Source: Liolophura sinensis
Taxonomy: Eukaryota; Mollusca; Polyplacophora; Chitonida; Chitonidae
Reading direction: 5' to 3'
Length of the DNA stretch: 64,000 bases
Assembly: GCF_032854445.1 (NCBI RefSeq)
Contig: NC_088303.1
Span: 11,289,501-11,353,500 of the forward strand
Position numbers and translations under genes: made by a program. Each line of letters opens with the position of its first letter. Within the stretch, counting starts at the first letter, position 1. Of the stretch, positions 46,301 to 59,700 are shown in pieces. The notes below the pieces were generated by a model. That model had not been told where the DNA came from, did no database searches, and saw only the letters and a list, made by a program, of their open reading frames with translations.

Positions 46301-49300
46301 AATAATCTGAGATTATATGTCGTTATGACATGGATGAGTCACAGAACTTGCTTTACAGCTAGAGCACAGTACGTGTAAAGTATCACTTAAGTTTGCACCT
46401 TGGCATCCCTTGCTGCCTGTATATTTGTGTTAGAGCAGTGTTTTAGTTTGTGGATTAGGTTACATGTCCTTAGCCATAATGGGTTACAGCACCCATGTGG
46501 CATATTGCATCTCAGTAAACTGTTTGTCATTTAACTTGGTCAGACAAGTTTGCATATTCTCAGAATTCCTGAAGTTTGCTGTGTGTTTGGGTTTAGATTG
46601 TCTTTGTGCCATAGTGAACATGCCCAATGTGACCAGGCTGCTCTCTTCTGCTCAACTCACCACACAGCTGTCTTTTGCAGAGCGCCTGTGGTGGAATCTG
46701 AGCCAGAACCAGAGGTGGTTGCTCATCCTGAGCCTGACACTGACGACGAGAGCACAGCAGGTAAACCCTACCACCTAAGCAAGACCCGTCATATTACTGA
46801 AAATTGTTGAGTATGATGTAAAACCCTGAGCATTCATTCCCAAACAAGAAGCTAAATTCTCTTTACATTAAGATGAGACCACAGTAAGTAAATTCTAGCA
46901 CCAAACAAGAAGCTGAATTCTTTTTACGTTAAGACAAGAGCACAGAAGAAAAAATGGGTGCACAACATATAAATCCTTGTACCAGAAATGAAGCTAAATT
47001 CTCCTAACATTAAGACAAATCACAGAAGGCAGAATGCTCATTAGATTAAAATGGGAGCACAACATGTAAATTCTAGTATCAAACAAGAATCTAAATTCTC
47101 CTTACATTAAGACAAGAGCACAGAAGGTAAAATGCTCCTGAAATTAAAATGACGGCACAACATATAAATCCTAGTACCAAACAAGAAGCTAAATTTTCCT
47201 CACTTTCAAACAAGAGCACAGCATGTTTTACCCCTGCTTGTTTTTGCCTTGTCAAGTTTGAAATACAGGATGTAGTTTTATTCTAACTTCAATAAGTAAA
47301 CCACACAATGTATATGTTGATGTGGCTCAGTCAAGCTGCCGTGTGGGCAGACACCTGCATTGGCCAAAGCAGATTTACACTGAGTATTAACATCAGTCAG
47401 TTTTGACTTCATTCCTTATAGCTGAAGGTAAGTTTATGGCTGACTCATCTATATGTTTTGTGTTAGATCCTGGTGGAGGCCCCACTGAGCCTGAACCTAT
47501 GTCTGAGAAGGATTTGAGGGATGCTTCATCTGCTATTGATGTCTTCGGAAAACCGCTTGTGAGTTCACCTGAAAAATGTTCATTTTTTCATCTTTCATCA
47601 TGCATAGCGGAATGTACAAATAGGTCTGTCGCAAATGGTCATGATGTATTCAAAATCAAATGCTAGCAATTAATATCCCTACCCATTTACAGTAGGTGCC
47701 CAAATTCAGCCAGATGCCCAACATAACAGGAGGCTGATATTTTTAAACTTTATTTATTTTGATCTACTTGGTTTTGAAAGTCTTCTCTTTAATATTAATT
47801 ATGTATGACTTCAAGTATGGTTCATATTAAAGCAAATATTAATGTGCAAATTTCAACACTTTTTAACTTTTTTCTTAAGCCATTTGCCCCAAAATAGTGA
47901 TCAGATTAAAACCCTGCGGCTGTATAAGTATTTCAGTGGATTATTTTGATAATAAATTTGTTATAAAGGTTTCAAAAGCATACTCCAAAGTATGGTCTTT
48001 CCGTGAGGATGCCTTGCTGGCTCTCTATAAGGAATTGAAGGAGTATCCTGCTTCTACCCCTAAAGAAGATGCTAAGGCTGCATTTCGAGCAGCCATTTTT
48101 CTTATAAAAAGAGCAATAGATGACAAAGTGTTTGCGGTAAGTTTATTTTTTGTGTACAAATATTGTGTTGTCTGACATTTTCAAATGTGCAGAATATAAC
48201 ATTAATTTAAATGTGTGCTATTCACTCAACTTATTCTTGATCCAGGGACAAAGAACACGAGTACATGATTGTCTAATAGGATTTTCTGAATTTCAAATAT
48301 GGCCACATTTAACCTTAAGAATATGTATAAATTTTTTAATGTAGCATAACAACCTGTGGTTACAAATCTCTCAATTGATGCACTGGGCCCTGTTCTGCAA
48401 ACGTGACTTAAGCTCAGTATTAACGTCAGTCCAGGCTGAAGTGACATTTACTTTGTATGAAGATGAGACTGGTTTTAAGATTTAAACTTGGCTTAACTTT
48501 AATACACTTTTGAACAAGTGGCCTTGGGTTAATTTATTGTCTATCCTATTCACTGGGGTTTGTCTGCTTTGTAGTATGGTACCAACCGGGCACATTAACA
48601 AAATGACATCTTTTGAACAGCCATTCCATTTTTATATGCCCAAGCCATTAGGCGGAGTGTGTCATGTGATATGATTTTGTCTGTCCGCCCGTAATCGTCT
48701 CCGGACAATGACCCCAACAGTTTTTCACATGGATATTTACTTTTTGGTTTTTTACACAAATGATGATTTGTCGCGACTCACATGTCTATTTTCATGGTTG
48801 ATACAGTAACCAGATATAGCCATCTTCCTTATATATACACTATTTAGATAGATATGCTTTCGTGTCTGGCCTATAACTCCAGCTAGTTTTAATTTTGGGA
48901 GGATACATACATACACAGATAATGTGTCACGTCTCACGTTTGTCCATTTCCACAGTTGTCATGGTTACCAGATTGCCATTTCCCTGTGTATGCTATATAA
49001 ATAGATATGATTTCGTGTCAGGGCTATAACTCCAACAGTTTTCCACATAAAGTTTTCATTTGTGATGGACACATTTGTCCACTTGTGCAGTTGTTATGGT
49101 AACCGCATACCTACATGTATCATCAAATCCCACGAGGATTCTCCTCAGGGGTTATACTCATCATAATGCTGCTGGTACTCAGTTATACATTTCAAACAAA
49201 TGCATTTGTTGGGTTGTATGTTGTGTTCACCTGAACTCTTGTTTAAGTCCGTTGCACATTCTTAGGAACAGAATATCTGTTCAGCAGTCACAGATGGCAA

Positions 49301-52300
49301 GTTTCCTTTTATCATACTCTTTCATGGTGACTTTAGAACTACATGTATAATACAGTAGACTCTCTGTAAATCAGGACCGAACAGAAATGTCGGTTTAGAC
49401 AAGATGTTGGTGTATTGAACATGGGCAAGCAGCATACAAAAACAACAGCATGTGTATTGTACGTACATATATGTTTAATTAAACTTGTTAAGAGCACAGT
49501 GATGCATAGCAACAAACTATGGAGAGAAGCTGATCTGTACTTTACTTTAGTACATACGCATTATTACTTTACAAAAAATCATTCCAGGGTGGATTGTTTC
49601 TTCTTCATTCACTGGCGGACTGTCATCTCTTCAGTGAAGGAGATAATGATTTGGATGTGATTCAACAATCGCTCTTCTTTTGCTGTAGAAAAATTCCTCA
49701 GCATTCGTAAATTTATGTTTGAATGTTTCGTAAGCTTGGATAAGTTGAACTTAACCACTCAAGTTCATTTCCACATGGTGACGCTTTGCTGGTCTGCTGG
49801 CCATGGTCGGATGTTGTCAGGGCGTTAGCAGGGGAAATTGTGACGGCAACTGTTGTTTGAGACATTTTTATTCAGTCACTGAGCTACTTAGTGTCAGACT
49901 CATCTTTCACTCACAGTGTGGCTAAACTCTGGTACTCTTGTACAGTATCAAGACAGGAGATCACCACCTGCTGAAGTAGGCAGAAGTCACATAGATTATC
50001 TCCCTTCTCAGTGATCTTCAGTCACCTGGCCAGCAGGCCAGTTGAAGCCAAATTCGGACTCGCTCGGATGTCGTGCGACACGCTGCGTCGGATTAGACAA
50101 GACATATTAACACTCACTGGAAATGTTTGTACTACAAACCACTGTCGGTGTTCAGAATAGACAAGAGTCGGTTTACTGAAGGCAGTTAACATTACTGTCA
50201 AATGGAGCAGAAAACGGACCACAAAATGTTGTGGGTTTTGACAAGATGTAAGTTAATTAAGGTGTCGGCGTTGAGAGAGTACACTGTATCAGGAATGTCA
50301 GAATGTCCACAGCGGACCAGACTAAATTATTCAACTGATGTGGTGTGCCGTAGTCATGGATCACTAATAGAATTGAGAATCACAAATTCTACCCTATTCC
50401 TGTCATTAGGTGTACAAGGCAGCTTTAAAACTGGAGCGAATGCTGTTGACGGAGTATGTTGGAGTTCATAAGTAAGTCTATGTCTTGGAGCTTATGAATA
50501 TGTGACATGTCGTACTTTGTGTAGTATTTCATTGGGAGTCACATTAGTACTTCTGTATTTTAATGCAGAACAACAGGAACAAGGGTTAAATTATCTCAGG
50601 CATGTACTTGTTTAGCACATTTAAGCATCCATTGATTTTGCAATACACTAGCAAATATTTAATTGTACATTTCTTGGAGCTGATGTACATGTACTCCCTC
50701 TTTAAATTATTATATTGAAGAAGGAAATGGGAGTCATCCTTCACTGACTGTCTGTTTATTTCATTATCTTGGGTATTTTCAGAATTCCTCGACATGATGT
50801 GATGTACGCTGTGGAGAAAACACTTGTTAATTTATTGCACAAATCCAGTGACATGGTAGGAAAACTATTTCATGTTGGAATTTTCTGCTGATTGAATTTA
50901 TTAAGAAAATATCACCTCTGTCATATTTTTCATTGTTCAGTACAAGTTTCTTGGCTTAACTAAAGATGGTGTGTGCCTTATGTTAGGAAGGTGTCAAGAT
51001 GCAGTGGCTTCAAAAGGGCCAAGCTATTGTTCACATCTGAGAAACCTAACTCTTATCCTTGGTTTAAAACAGCTATTACACTGATTTGATGTTCCCAAGT
51101 AGATAAAGCTTTCTTTAAATGGTGTGAATTTTATTTTTGCCAAGGAAAGGTATGCAAACAACATTGTTTCTCTTTACAAAGATTTTTTGCTGTATGTATT
51201 GAATTCATAGAATAGATTATGCATTGTGGGTAATCATGCACCTATATAAAAATATGATTAGGCGTTGTATCCGTTTGATTTTTTAGGCATTGAGAAACAG
51301 AGAAGCTGCTAAAGACTTCATCCTTGAGATATCAAAGTATAAGGAGGTGAAGGTACGAAGTTCACAGAGTGACCATTTACTTGTCAGTATGGAGTGTCAT
51401 GTTATCAAAGGCTGTACTACTTTCTGCGAGGCAGGGGAGTGGATGGTGGCCGAATGTTTCTGGTGCTTGTCTTATGGTGGCTAGGACATGTACATCAATA
51501 TTACCCCACATCCACTGTTCTTTACTCCTTGGTATCAATAAATGGATGACAGTGCTCATGGATGGTCTTATATGAAGTTTGAGATCCCTTTCCCTCCCTC
51601 AGTATAATGTATATTTGTACAAGATATTTTTTGAAGTGGGACTCTGTGGCTCAATTGGTTAGCACGCTAGCGCAGCCAATGACCCAGAAGCCTCTCACCA
51701 ATGCGATCTCTGTGATTTCAAGTCCAGCTCATGCTGGCTTCATCTCGGGCTGATGTTTGAAGGTCTGCCAGCTGCGGATGATGGTGGGTTTCCCCGGGCT
51801 CTGCCCGGTTTCCTCCCACCATAATGCTGGCGGCCGGCGTATAAGTGAAATATTATTGACTACGGCGTAAAACACCGATCAAATAAATAAATAAATAAAT
51901 ATTTGTTGAAAAGTGTGTCTGTTACATACCAAAGTCCCAAACACTACCTTTTCTACCACCCATAAAACTGACTGCCTTGCTTAAGTTAAGAACTCTTAAG
52001 TACGAAACCCCAATCAAATAAATATTTAAATATCTAACGAGGTCAAACACGTACACAGTCAGCACATGCTCACCTTTTAGTTTGTTTCTCTTCTTGGCAC
52101 AAATTCCTAAATTTGCTGTATTTTATCATTGTTGTTATTCTGATTGATCAGCCGACCCATGTGGTGCCTGTTGAGTGTGTCAAACCCTTCAAGCTGAACA
52201 CAGGACCCCGTCTTGCTTTGAGTCGAACAGAAATTGTTGAACACCTGTATGAGGAACATGGATTACAGGACAGGTGAGTCCTTAGTGTGCTATTTTCTAA

Positions 52301-53739
52301 TGGTCAGTCATTGGCACATCTGCTGGCATATCTGGTAACTAATGCTGTGCATGTTCTGGCTGGGTTACAAAGGTCGAACAACAGAATTGATTTAAGATGT
52401 TTTTGAACCCACTTTAGCTGCCTTTATAAGCAAATGTGTAAAGTAAGTCAGCATGTTTTATGACTAACTACTGACAACCATTGCTGTAAACGCTTTTCTG
52501 TCATAGTTGTTTTTTTGGGTTTTGCCTCATAATAACATTTATTTCTCATTAAGTTGTGTCTGATTTTTATGGTCTACTTTGCCCTTATTTCCTCATTGTG
52601 TATGTTTATTTTGCCAATGAGTTACATTTGATCATAAATCTATTTGAATTGACAGTAGTCTGACAGTGGACAGCATCATGAGATTCTCCGTGCAGGCTTT
52701 ACAACACAACAGTGGTGAGGTCCGAGAGGCCTCGGAGAGGATCATCAAGAAGCTGTATAAGGAAGTCGGAGCACCCATCAAGGATTATCTGCCCCCTGAT
52801 GACGAGAAGACACGCAAAAATACCCTGTATAGAATGCTATTTGAGTACTTTGACAAAGTGGATGGGAAACCCTCAAAAAGTGATTTTAAGGTATGGGCAC
52901 TGCATTAGCTCTGAGATCCCAGCTTATCTTCCACTTTAACCCCTCCAAATTGTTACATTCACTAACCTAGAACTGGGTCCTGTGACCTGCGCTGTCCTCA
53001 AAGCCCCAACGTTATTCACCACAAAAAGAGGTGCCCTGTGATGTTAAGGTAATTCTGAATTCATATCACCTCATTATGCGGAAATAAGACCATAACATTG
53101 TAAATAACACAAATGTAACTGACAGCACTCAGACAGCATCAGAACTTCTCCAACCGCCATTATCAAATCATGTGACTCGCTTGCTATGGTGGACTCTTCC
53201 CAAAATTAAGATCATCACCTTTTTTCACAATAGTTGATTATACTTCCTTTCTGTACATTATTAACACACAAATTAAAGTTAACATCCCCAAACACTCTTC
53301 ACTCTTTAGATGGTGTACATCTCATTGGCTTCAGTCAGATAATTCCACGAGTTTATCTTTTTCCAACAATGCCGAGTGTGGATGACTCCAATGGAAAATG
53401 GCGGTTAGTAAAGTTTGGCTTTGTGCTTATGTAACAGGTTCATTTGTGTTAATTGTGATGGTATGGTCTTTATTATTCAGGAATAACCAGGTGATATGAA
53501 GTAAGAATTACTGAAAGATAATAGGAAACATGTTTTTTGTTACATGCAGCTTTGACATGTTAAGGACAGCACATGCAAAAGGGCAGAGTTTCAGGTTGGT
53601 AAATGGAAGAGCACAGATCTTTATTTCTGAAAGCTAAGCTGGGAATAATAAGACAGACCTCATATCTAGCACAGCAGATGCTCTTATCATGAAGCTCATG
53701 CACTGGACACTCTATCATGTCTACATGTAATCTTTTTTT

Positions 53740-53781
<42 letters not shown>

Positions 53782-56700
53782 TTTTTTTGATCTTTGACAT
53801 TTGATTTCTTAACTACAGGAATATCTTACCTACCTATATTTGAACAAACTTGTCCAAAATCTGTCTTTGTGAATTGAAAAGACCCTAAGCAGACAGGGAA
53901 GCTGAAATTACTATAAACAGTTATAGTAAATGTTAAGAAAGTGTCAGGCTGTGGACTGCATTTTCGAAAGTAATGAGGGAATTTTTTAATGTACATTCAT
54001 GATGTGTTGTATTTTTTCAGAAATCAAAGGCTGAGATAGAGGCTAAGAAGCAAGCAGAGATTGAGGAACTGCAGATACAGTTACAAAAGCTGAAAGACAT
54101 GGCTTCAGGCAAAGCTGTGAGTCTCTACTGCATAATGACCCTTCTAAACCCCTCCAATAGCTTCCATGTACATCTGCATAGTAATTGATTTAGTTAGGTA
54201 TCTGGCTCTGTGCCTCACAGTTATACTGCCCATGTGGTATAAGTTCATAATCAGTCTGTTGATCTGACACTGATGGACTGTTTATTTTTCTGGGTATTCT
54301 ACATTATTTTGAATACTATTTCTGTTATATATTTTTTGTAATTCATTACCAAAGTCTAAATGGATTCCCGTAATCCACCAGAATCTAGGGCAAATCTAGT
54401 ACCACAAAGTATGCAGTTACTCCAAGTTTTAATACGTGGTAAATAAAACCAAACAGTTTTGAGGATTCCAGGTGACATAAATATTACTGTTCTAGTGGAT
54501 TTTTCTTCAAAAACCCAGTCCTATGACCTTTAGAGATCTGTGGTATCTTCTGCCTAATCCTCTGTACCTTGTCTTGATCTTGCCTTTCCCTTTGCTCTTG
54601 TCTTTGTCTTCGTTCTTGACTGTCGTAGACATCCAGGACCATCTGTCAGACACCATGATCAATGCCCTTTTGTACCATGTAGACAAAGTAGGCGGTGCTA
54701 ATGACCAAAAATCCTACATTTTGATTGGCTGACATGCATTGACCAACATTCGCCTCTTGCTATGCCCCACCTATAATTTACTATGATGGTGAAGCAAATA
54801 TGGCTGAAATAGCGTAATTTTCCCCATGCCGACATAAAGAAAAGCCCTGTAATTTCTATCAAATAGTGCTATATTAAATATTAATTTGAAGAACACAGAT
54901 ACTGTAAAATCTGCTCTTTCTAACGATACCAACATAACACAAGCCGTTTTCATAATTATCAAAATCCTAGATTCCAAAGCCTCCAATCCGAAATGCTGAA
55001 CATCATGGCAGACTGTACAAACCACAACAAATTGACGTGAATCATTTCGGTCGGAAATAAATATCTAAATAGCTGAGGTAAGACCATAGAAACTCCAGCA
55101 ATATATACCCATTTCATAAACTGTGAGTTCTAAGCCAACATTGAGTACATTTTTACACCAGGATTCTGTGACAATCAGTCACTGAAATTTTACTGTTGTT
55201 GAATATATCGGATATATATATATATATATGTCATGTAGAAAGTGGCTTAAGTAACAGGTATTATCGTTAATAGGGATTTCACTTTCTGAATATAGCACAG
55301 ATTCTAGTGCTTAAAATTGGCTGAGACCACTGCAGGTTTCGAAGCAGCGGCCTCAGTCAGGCACCAAATTGCCAGCAATACCACTTGACTAACAGGCCTT
55401 CCACAAAATATAGAAGGTAGTTGACAGGTAGACTTTACAGCGAACATGCATTACCCTTCTGATTATCACGAATGACACTGCTCCCTTAGCTGATTTGATA
55501 TCAGACAGGTATAGATGTCATTTAGAAAGTGGATTAAGTAACGGCATTATCATGCTATATTCAGAAAGAGTAATCTATATTAACGAAAAATAGTTACTTA
55601 ATCCACTTTCTAAAATGACGTCTGTTGACTGTTGTTGTTGTAATCAATCGTCAACATCACTTACCTTTATTAACAAAAAAAAAAACCACGAAACTCTTCT
55701 TATATTTCATTTTCATTAACAGTAGAATGTTAGACATGCATAAGACAGGTAGTAAGTCTCACAGTTCAATGTCCAAAAAAATTTCAAGGTCTAATGTTCG
55801 ATAGTTGTGATTGCTTGTCTCAGATTCAATCAGCCCATACGAGAGTTGCCCAGAATAGTCACGCAGTATTGTGTAGTATGTAGTGTTTTAGAACCAGCAG
55901 AGGTGCAGGTAAGCTGCAGACGACAGTTATTTGTGAATATTTTGCGCCATTTTCATGTTGTCGTTGTTGCTCTTATACCGATCATGTATTTCCTGTGAAA
56001 ATCACAGTCAAGCAATCACGGTTACACTTCCAATGTAACATCAGGCAACCAGATTAATTTCAAGTAACACCACTCAGTCAGATATGAATAAGAGATTATC
56101 CATAAGTTTGCGTCACACTATACAGGGGTAGAAATAAGCCACACAAATCCAAAGGCCAGCAGGGCCAGTTGACTTGACAATTGGCCCTTCCTCAATTTTT
56201 TAAGGCCCTTCATGATAGAAAAAAGCACCACGCCAATAAAGTTTTAACATTGTAGGTCGATCTGACATGTATAGTTTATTACCAGTTAGTCTGAGTATTT
56301 CTGCAGAGCTTTCGCAATGTTATATTGTACAACTTGGCCTTACAGGTCGCTAAAGAAGTGGCAAAAACTGACCTTTTCTCCAATGATTTAACATTGGGCA
56401 TCCATTTTGTTTTCAACACGAAATGGTGGTCAATTGACCTCCAATTTCCGACTGGTCTTACAGAATAGATGTTCTAGTGTTTGTATGTTTTGAAAGTTAC
56501 TTTTATCAGGGCGAACAACATCAACACCCATTCGAAATAATGTATAAAAAAAGTCTAACAAAACGTGCATTATAACTGTGTTTATGGTCGTACGTCCACT
56601 TATTGAGAGGCGGCATAGTTACGAATTAGAAATTTGAGAACAATTGGTCACATTGAACCTTATTTTTGTGACTTTCTTACGGGAATCCAAGTAAATTTGC

Positions 56701-59700
56701 TTTACGGAAGTCATGGCAAGAATCGGATTCCCATGAGAAGTAAAGCCCTGGAGAGAGATTGTGTGTCTGGAGCCTGGTGGAGCTATTGCATATGGCCAAG
56801 TACCTAGAAAACATCATTGTGTATTAATAGCCTGTGCCTGTTGTGGTTCCCCGATCATAATGCTGTGAAAAGATTATGTGTCACAAAATATATGAATAAT
56901 GGTGTAGGAATTTGGTAAATGGATGCAATTTCATTTCGTCAAACCTTAAATCAAGTGGTATTTGTTTTTCATCCTGTTTTCCTGCGTTTCAGCCTATCAA
57001 TGAAGATATGTTGAAAGAAGACAAGAAAAAGAAGGAAAAGGTTTGTGTATTAGTAGTTCCACCAGTAGTTATGATTATCACAAGCATAGACTGTAAATGT
57101 ACACCGTTACGTGAAGGAATCACCAGTGGAATGTATGACTCTGTTTTTGATGTGTGCTGACAAGCATATGAGAAAAGGTGTAGTGATGTAAACTAGACAT
57201 TTTCAAGATTTGAAACATATTCACTTAGTAAAAAAAAAGAACAAGGCAGGTCAGGTGAGTAATATGTATGTAGTCATTTTTCTCTTTGTTTTTTTTTTCC
57301 TTTCTTTCTATTATATTTACAGTTACTTGTCAAGTGCAACTTTCTCAGCATATTAGGCCTGTTTCAATTTCATGTGCCTAGATATGTACATGCATGTATA
57401 AATGTATGTGTTCAGTAGCAACTTTTGCATTTAGTGATCATTACACGTCAGTTAAAGAACAAAAAACGTGGGAACAGGCACATGGTAGGAATTGAATCTT
57501 GAAATTCAAATTGCATGAAATGGAGCCTGCTACCAGCTGCATTTAAGAATCTGTTACTATATTTGGCAACAACCTAAGTAAAGCAATGCTTGCAGTTTGA
57601 TCACTTGTATAATGTGTGCTATGTCTCCCCGTCCATAGACTGTTCTCGGTGGCAAACTCAGTCGTGTAACTTTGTTTAAAGTCAAACGTGTGTTGAAGGT
57701 AAAAGGTTTGGTGTTGGCTTTGGTGTTGCAAGAAATTGTTTTGTTGCACCTGAAACTTGCAATTTGTTGTTCTCTGTTAGGGTTACAATTTATTATTTGT
57801 TTGGAAGTTACATTTTATTTCCTTTGTTGACTCTTTCACTTTTTATATTTTTGTAATTATTGTTTTTCGTTTGATTTGTGGATGTCTTTTGTGGATCTAG
57901 GAAAATGTGAGAAGTTTATGGAATTGGAATTGTTTCCTTTTCTTAGGTTTTAATGATCTCTACATGACTGAAAACAACTGAAATTGACTCCTTAAGTTTA
58001 GATATATGAACCGATAGCTGTAGAGAATTGCAAGAAGCAGATCAGAATAACTTTTTTCTAGATTTTCATTGGTGGGATGGCTGTTACTGGTATTAGAGCA
58101 GTAAAGGTGATTCTGTGTGTATTTTCATGCTAATCATTGACTGTAGGCATTTCAAGTTTAAATACATTCACTGATTATTTCTTAAGCAAATGATAGTTGA
58201 AATATACAATTTGACATTATTTATTTTAAGAAATATGCCAGCAAAACTTTGTTCTTTGAACTGATGAATTTTGTTGCTGTTAATGTGCCTTCTGATCTTG
58301 TTTTAAAGGAGACCAACAAGAGGGTGCCACCAACAAGCCAAGTTAAACAGAAAGCCAGCAAACCATCTGCTGTTGTTGATGATGATACATCCACTATATT
58401 TAATATTGACAAGTAAGTTCAATTCCTTCTTGATAGGTCCTGTGCCACTAATTTTGAAATTCACAGGATAAAATTTATTATTTCACACAGGTGGCGACAT
58501 TCCACGATGCAAATGTTTTGCATGAGTTGTTGAGGTAAAATTCACTGCACATATACTTCATAAATATTTGCTAAGGAACTGACTGCATGTATAGGTACAC
58601 GTAGTGATATTTTCTAAGGTACTATATGGGCACACATAGTGGAATTTGCTAAGGTACTGACTGAAATGTATAAGCACATCACAGTGTTTACCCTGGTAAT
58701 TACTGTTCGTGTAGATGATATGAGAGCTGCTTTACCTCACAAACAGTAAGTGATAAAACTGACATCCTATAAAATAAAATAAAAATAAATCCAATCCAAT
58801 AAAAATTGACATCCTATCATTTCAGCAAGTGTTTCAAAGCTTACTGTTGAGTGAATATGGACGTGTATATATATTTTCATTCTCTTCATTTTTTTCTGCT
58901 CTTGTAATGAACTGATATCAGATGGATGCATATTTAGGTAAATTCAGATGTTGTGTAGAGTCAATCCTTTCTTTACCGATACATATATGTATACATGTAT
59001 CCACATAGTATTTTATTTGTGCATTCACTTTATTTCATGCAGCAGTGAGTCATCAGAAAAGTAAGTAGATGATAATAAGTAATCTTTTTTGTTTTGGACT
59101 GTATGTCTTACACACAAATAAATCACTGCACAAATTACTGCAACACCAGAGTGCCTTCGTGAGATATGGGAGAGATATAAAAATTGGGGGCAAATTTGAA
59201 GATGAGATGCCCAGATTTCAAATTCTGGTTAAGTGTATGCTGCTACATACATGTGTATACATGTACAAACAATATCACATAGAGCCTTATGTGAAAGAGC
59301 TCATATACTGCAACTTGCCATGATATGGCTGCAAAATTGCTGATGTGGCGTTAAGCCATAATCATTCTTTCATTCATGTACTGCAAATGCACAGGAATCT
59401 GATATGGTGGAAACGCACCACGTACAGTTTGCAGAAGTTGATTGACTTAAGTATTGTTTCTTTGACAGAATGGAGTTAGGCTGATAAAAAGATAATGGAT
59501 TTAACCAAATGAAAAGTATAAGAATATAACATAATTCAATGCCATGAAGTAGGAAGAAGAAGGAAATGAGGCATGTTGAGCTATCAACATGCTGAAAATA
59601 AGACAAATAATAATTGCAACTAAGTCAGGAGTAGTATGTACACATGTAGCTCTTCAAGCGGGGCACGGTACATGTAATAATATCGTAAATAAATGTTGTT

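Noticed and set aside
54627-54690. Extra CEP104 exon
   Set aside because: It has an acceptor-like AG and a short open stretch, but it is out of phase with exon c20 and has no counterpart in the family. The gene closes to a typical length without it.
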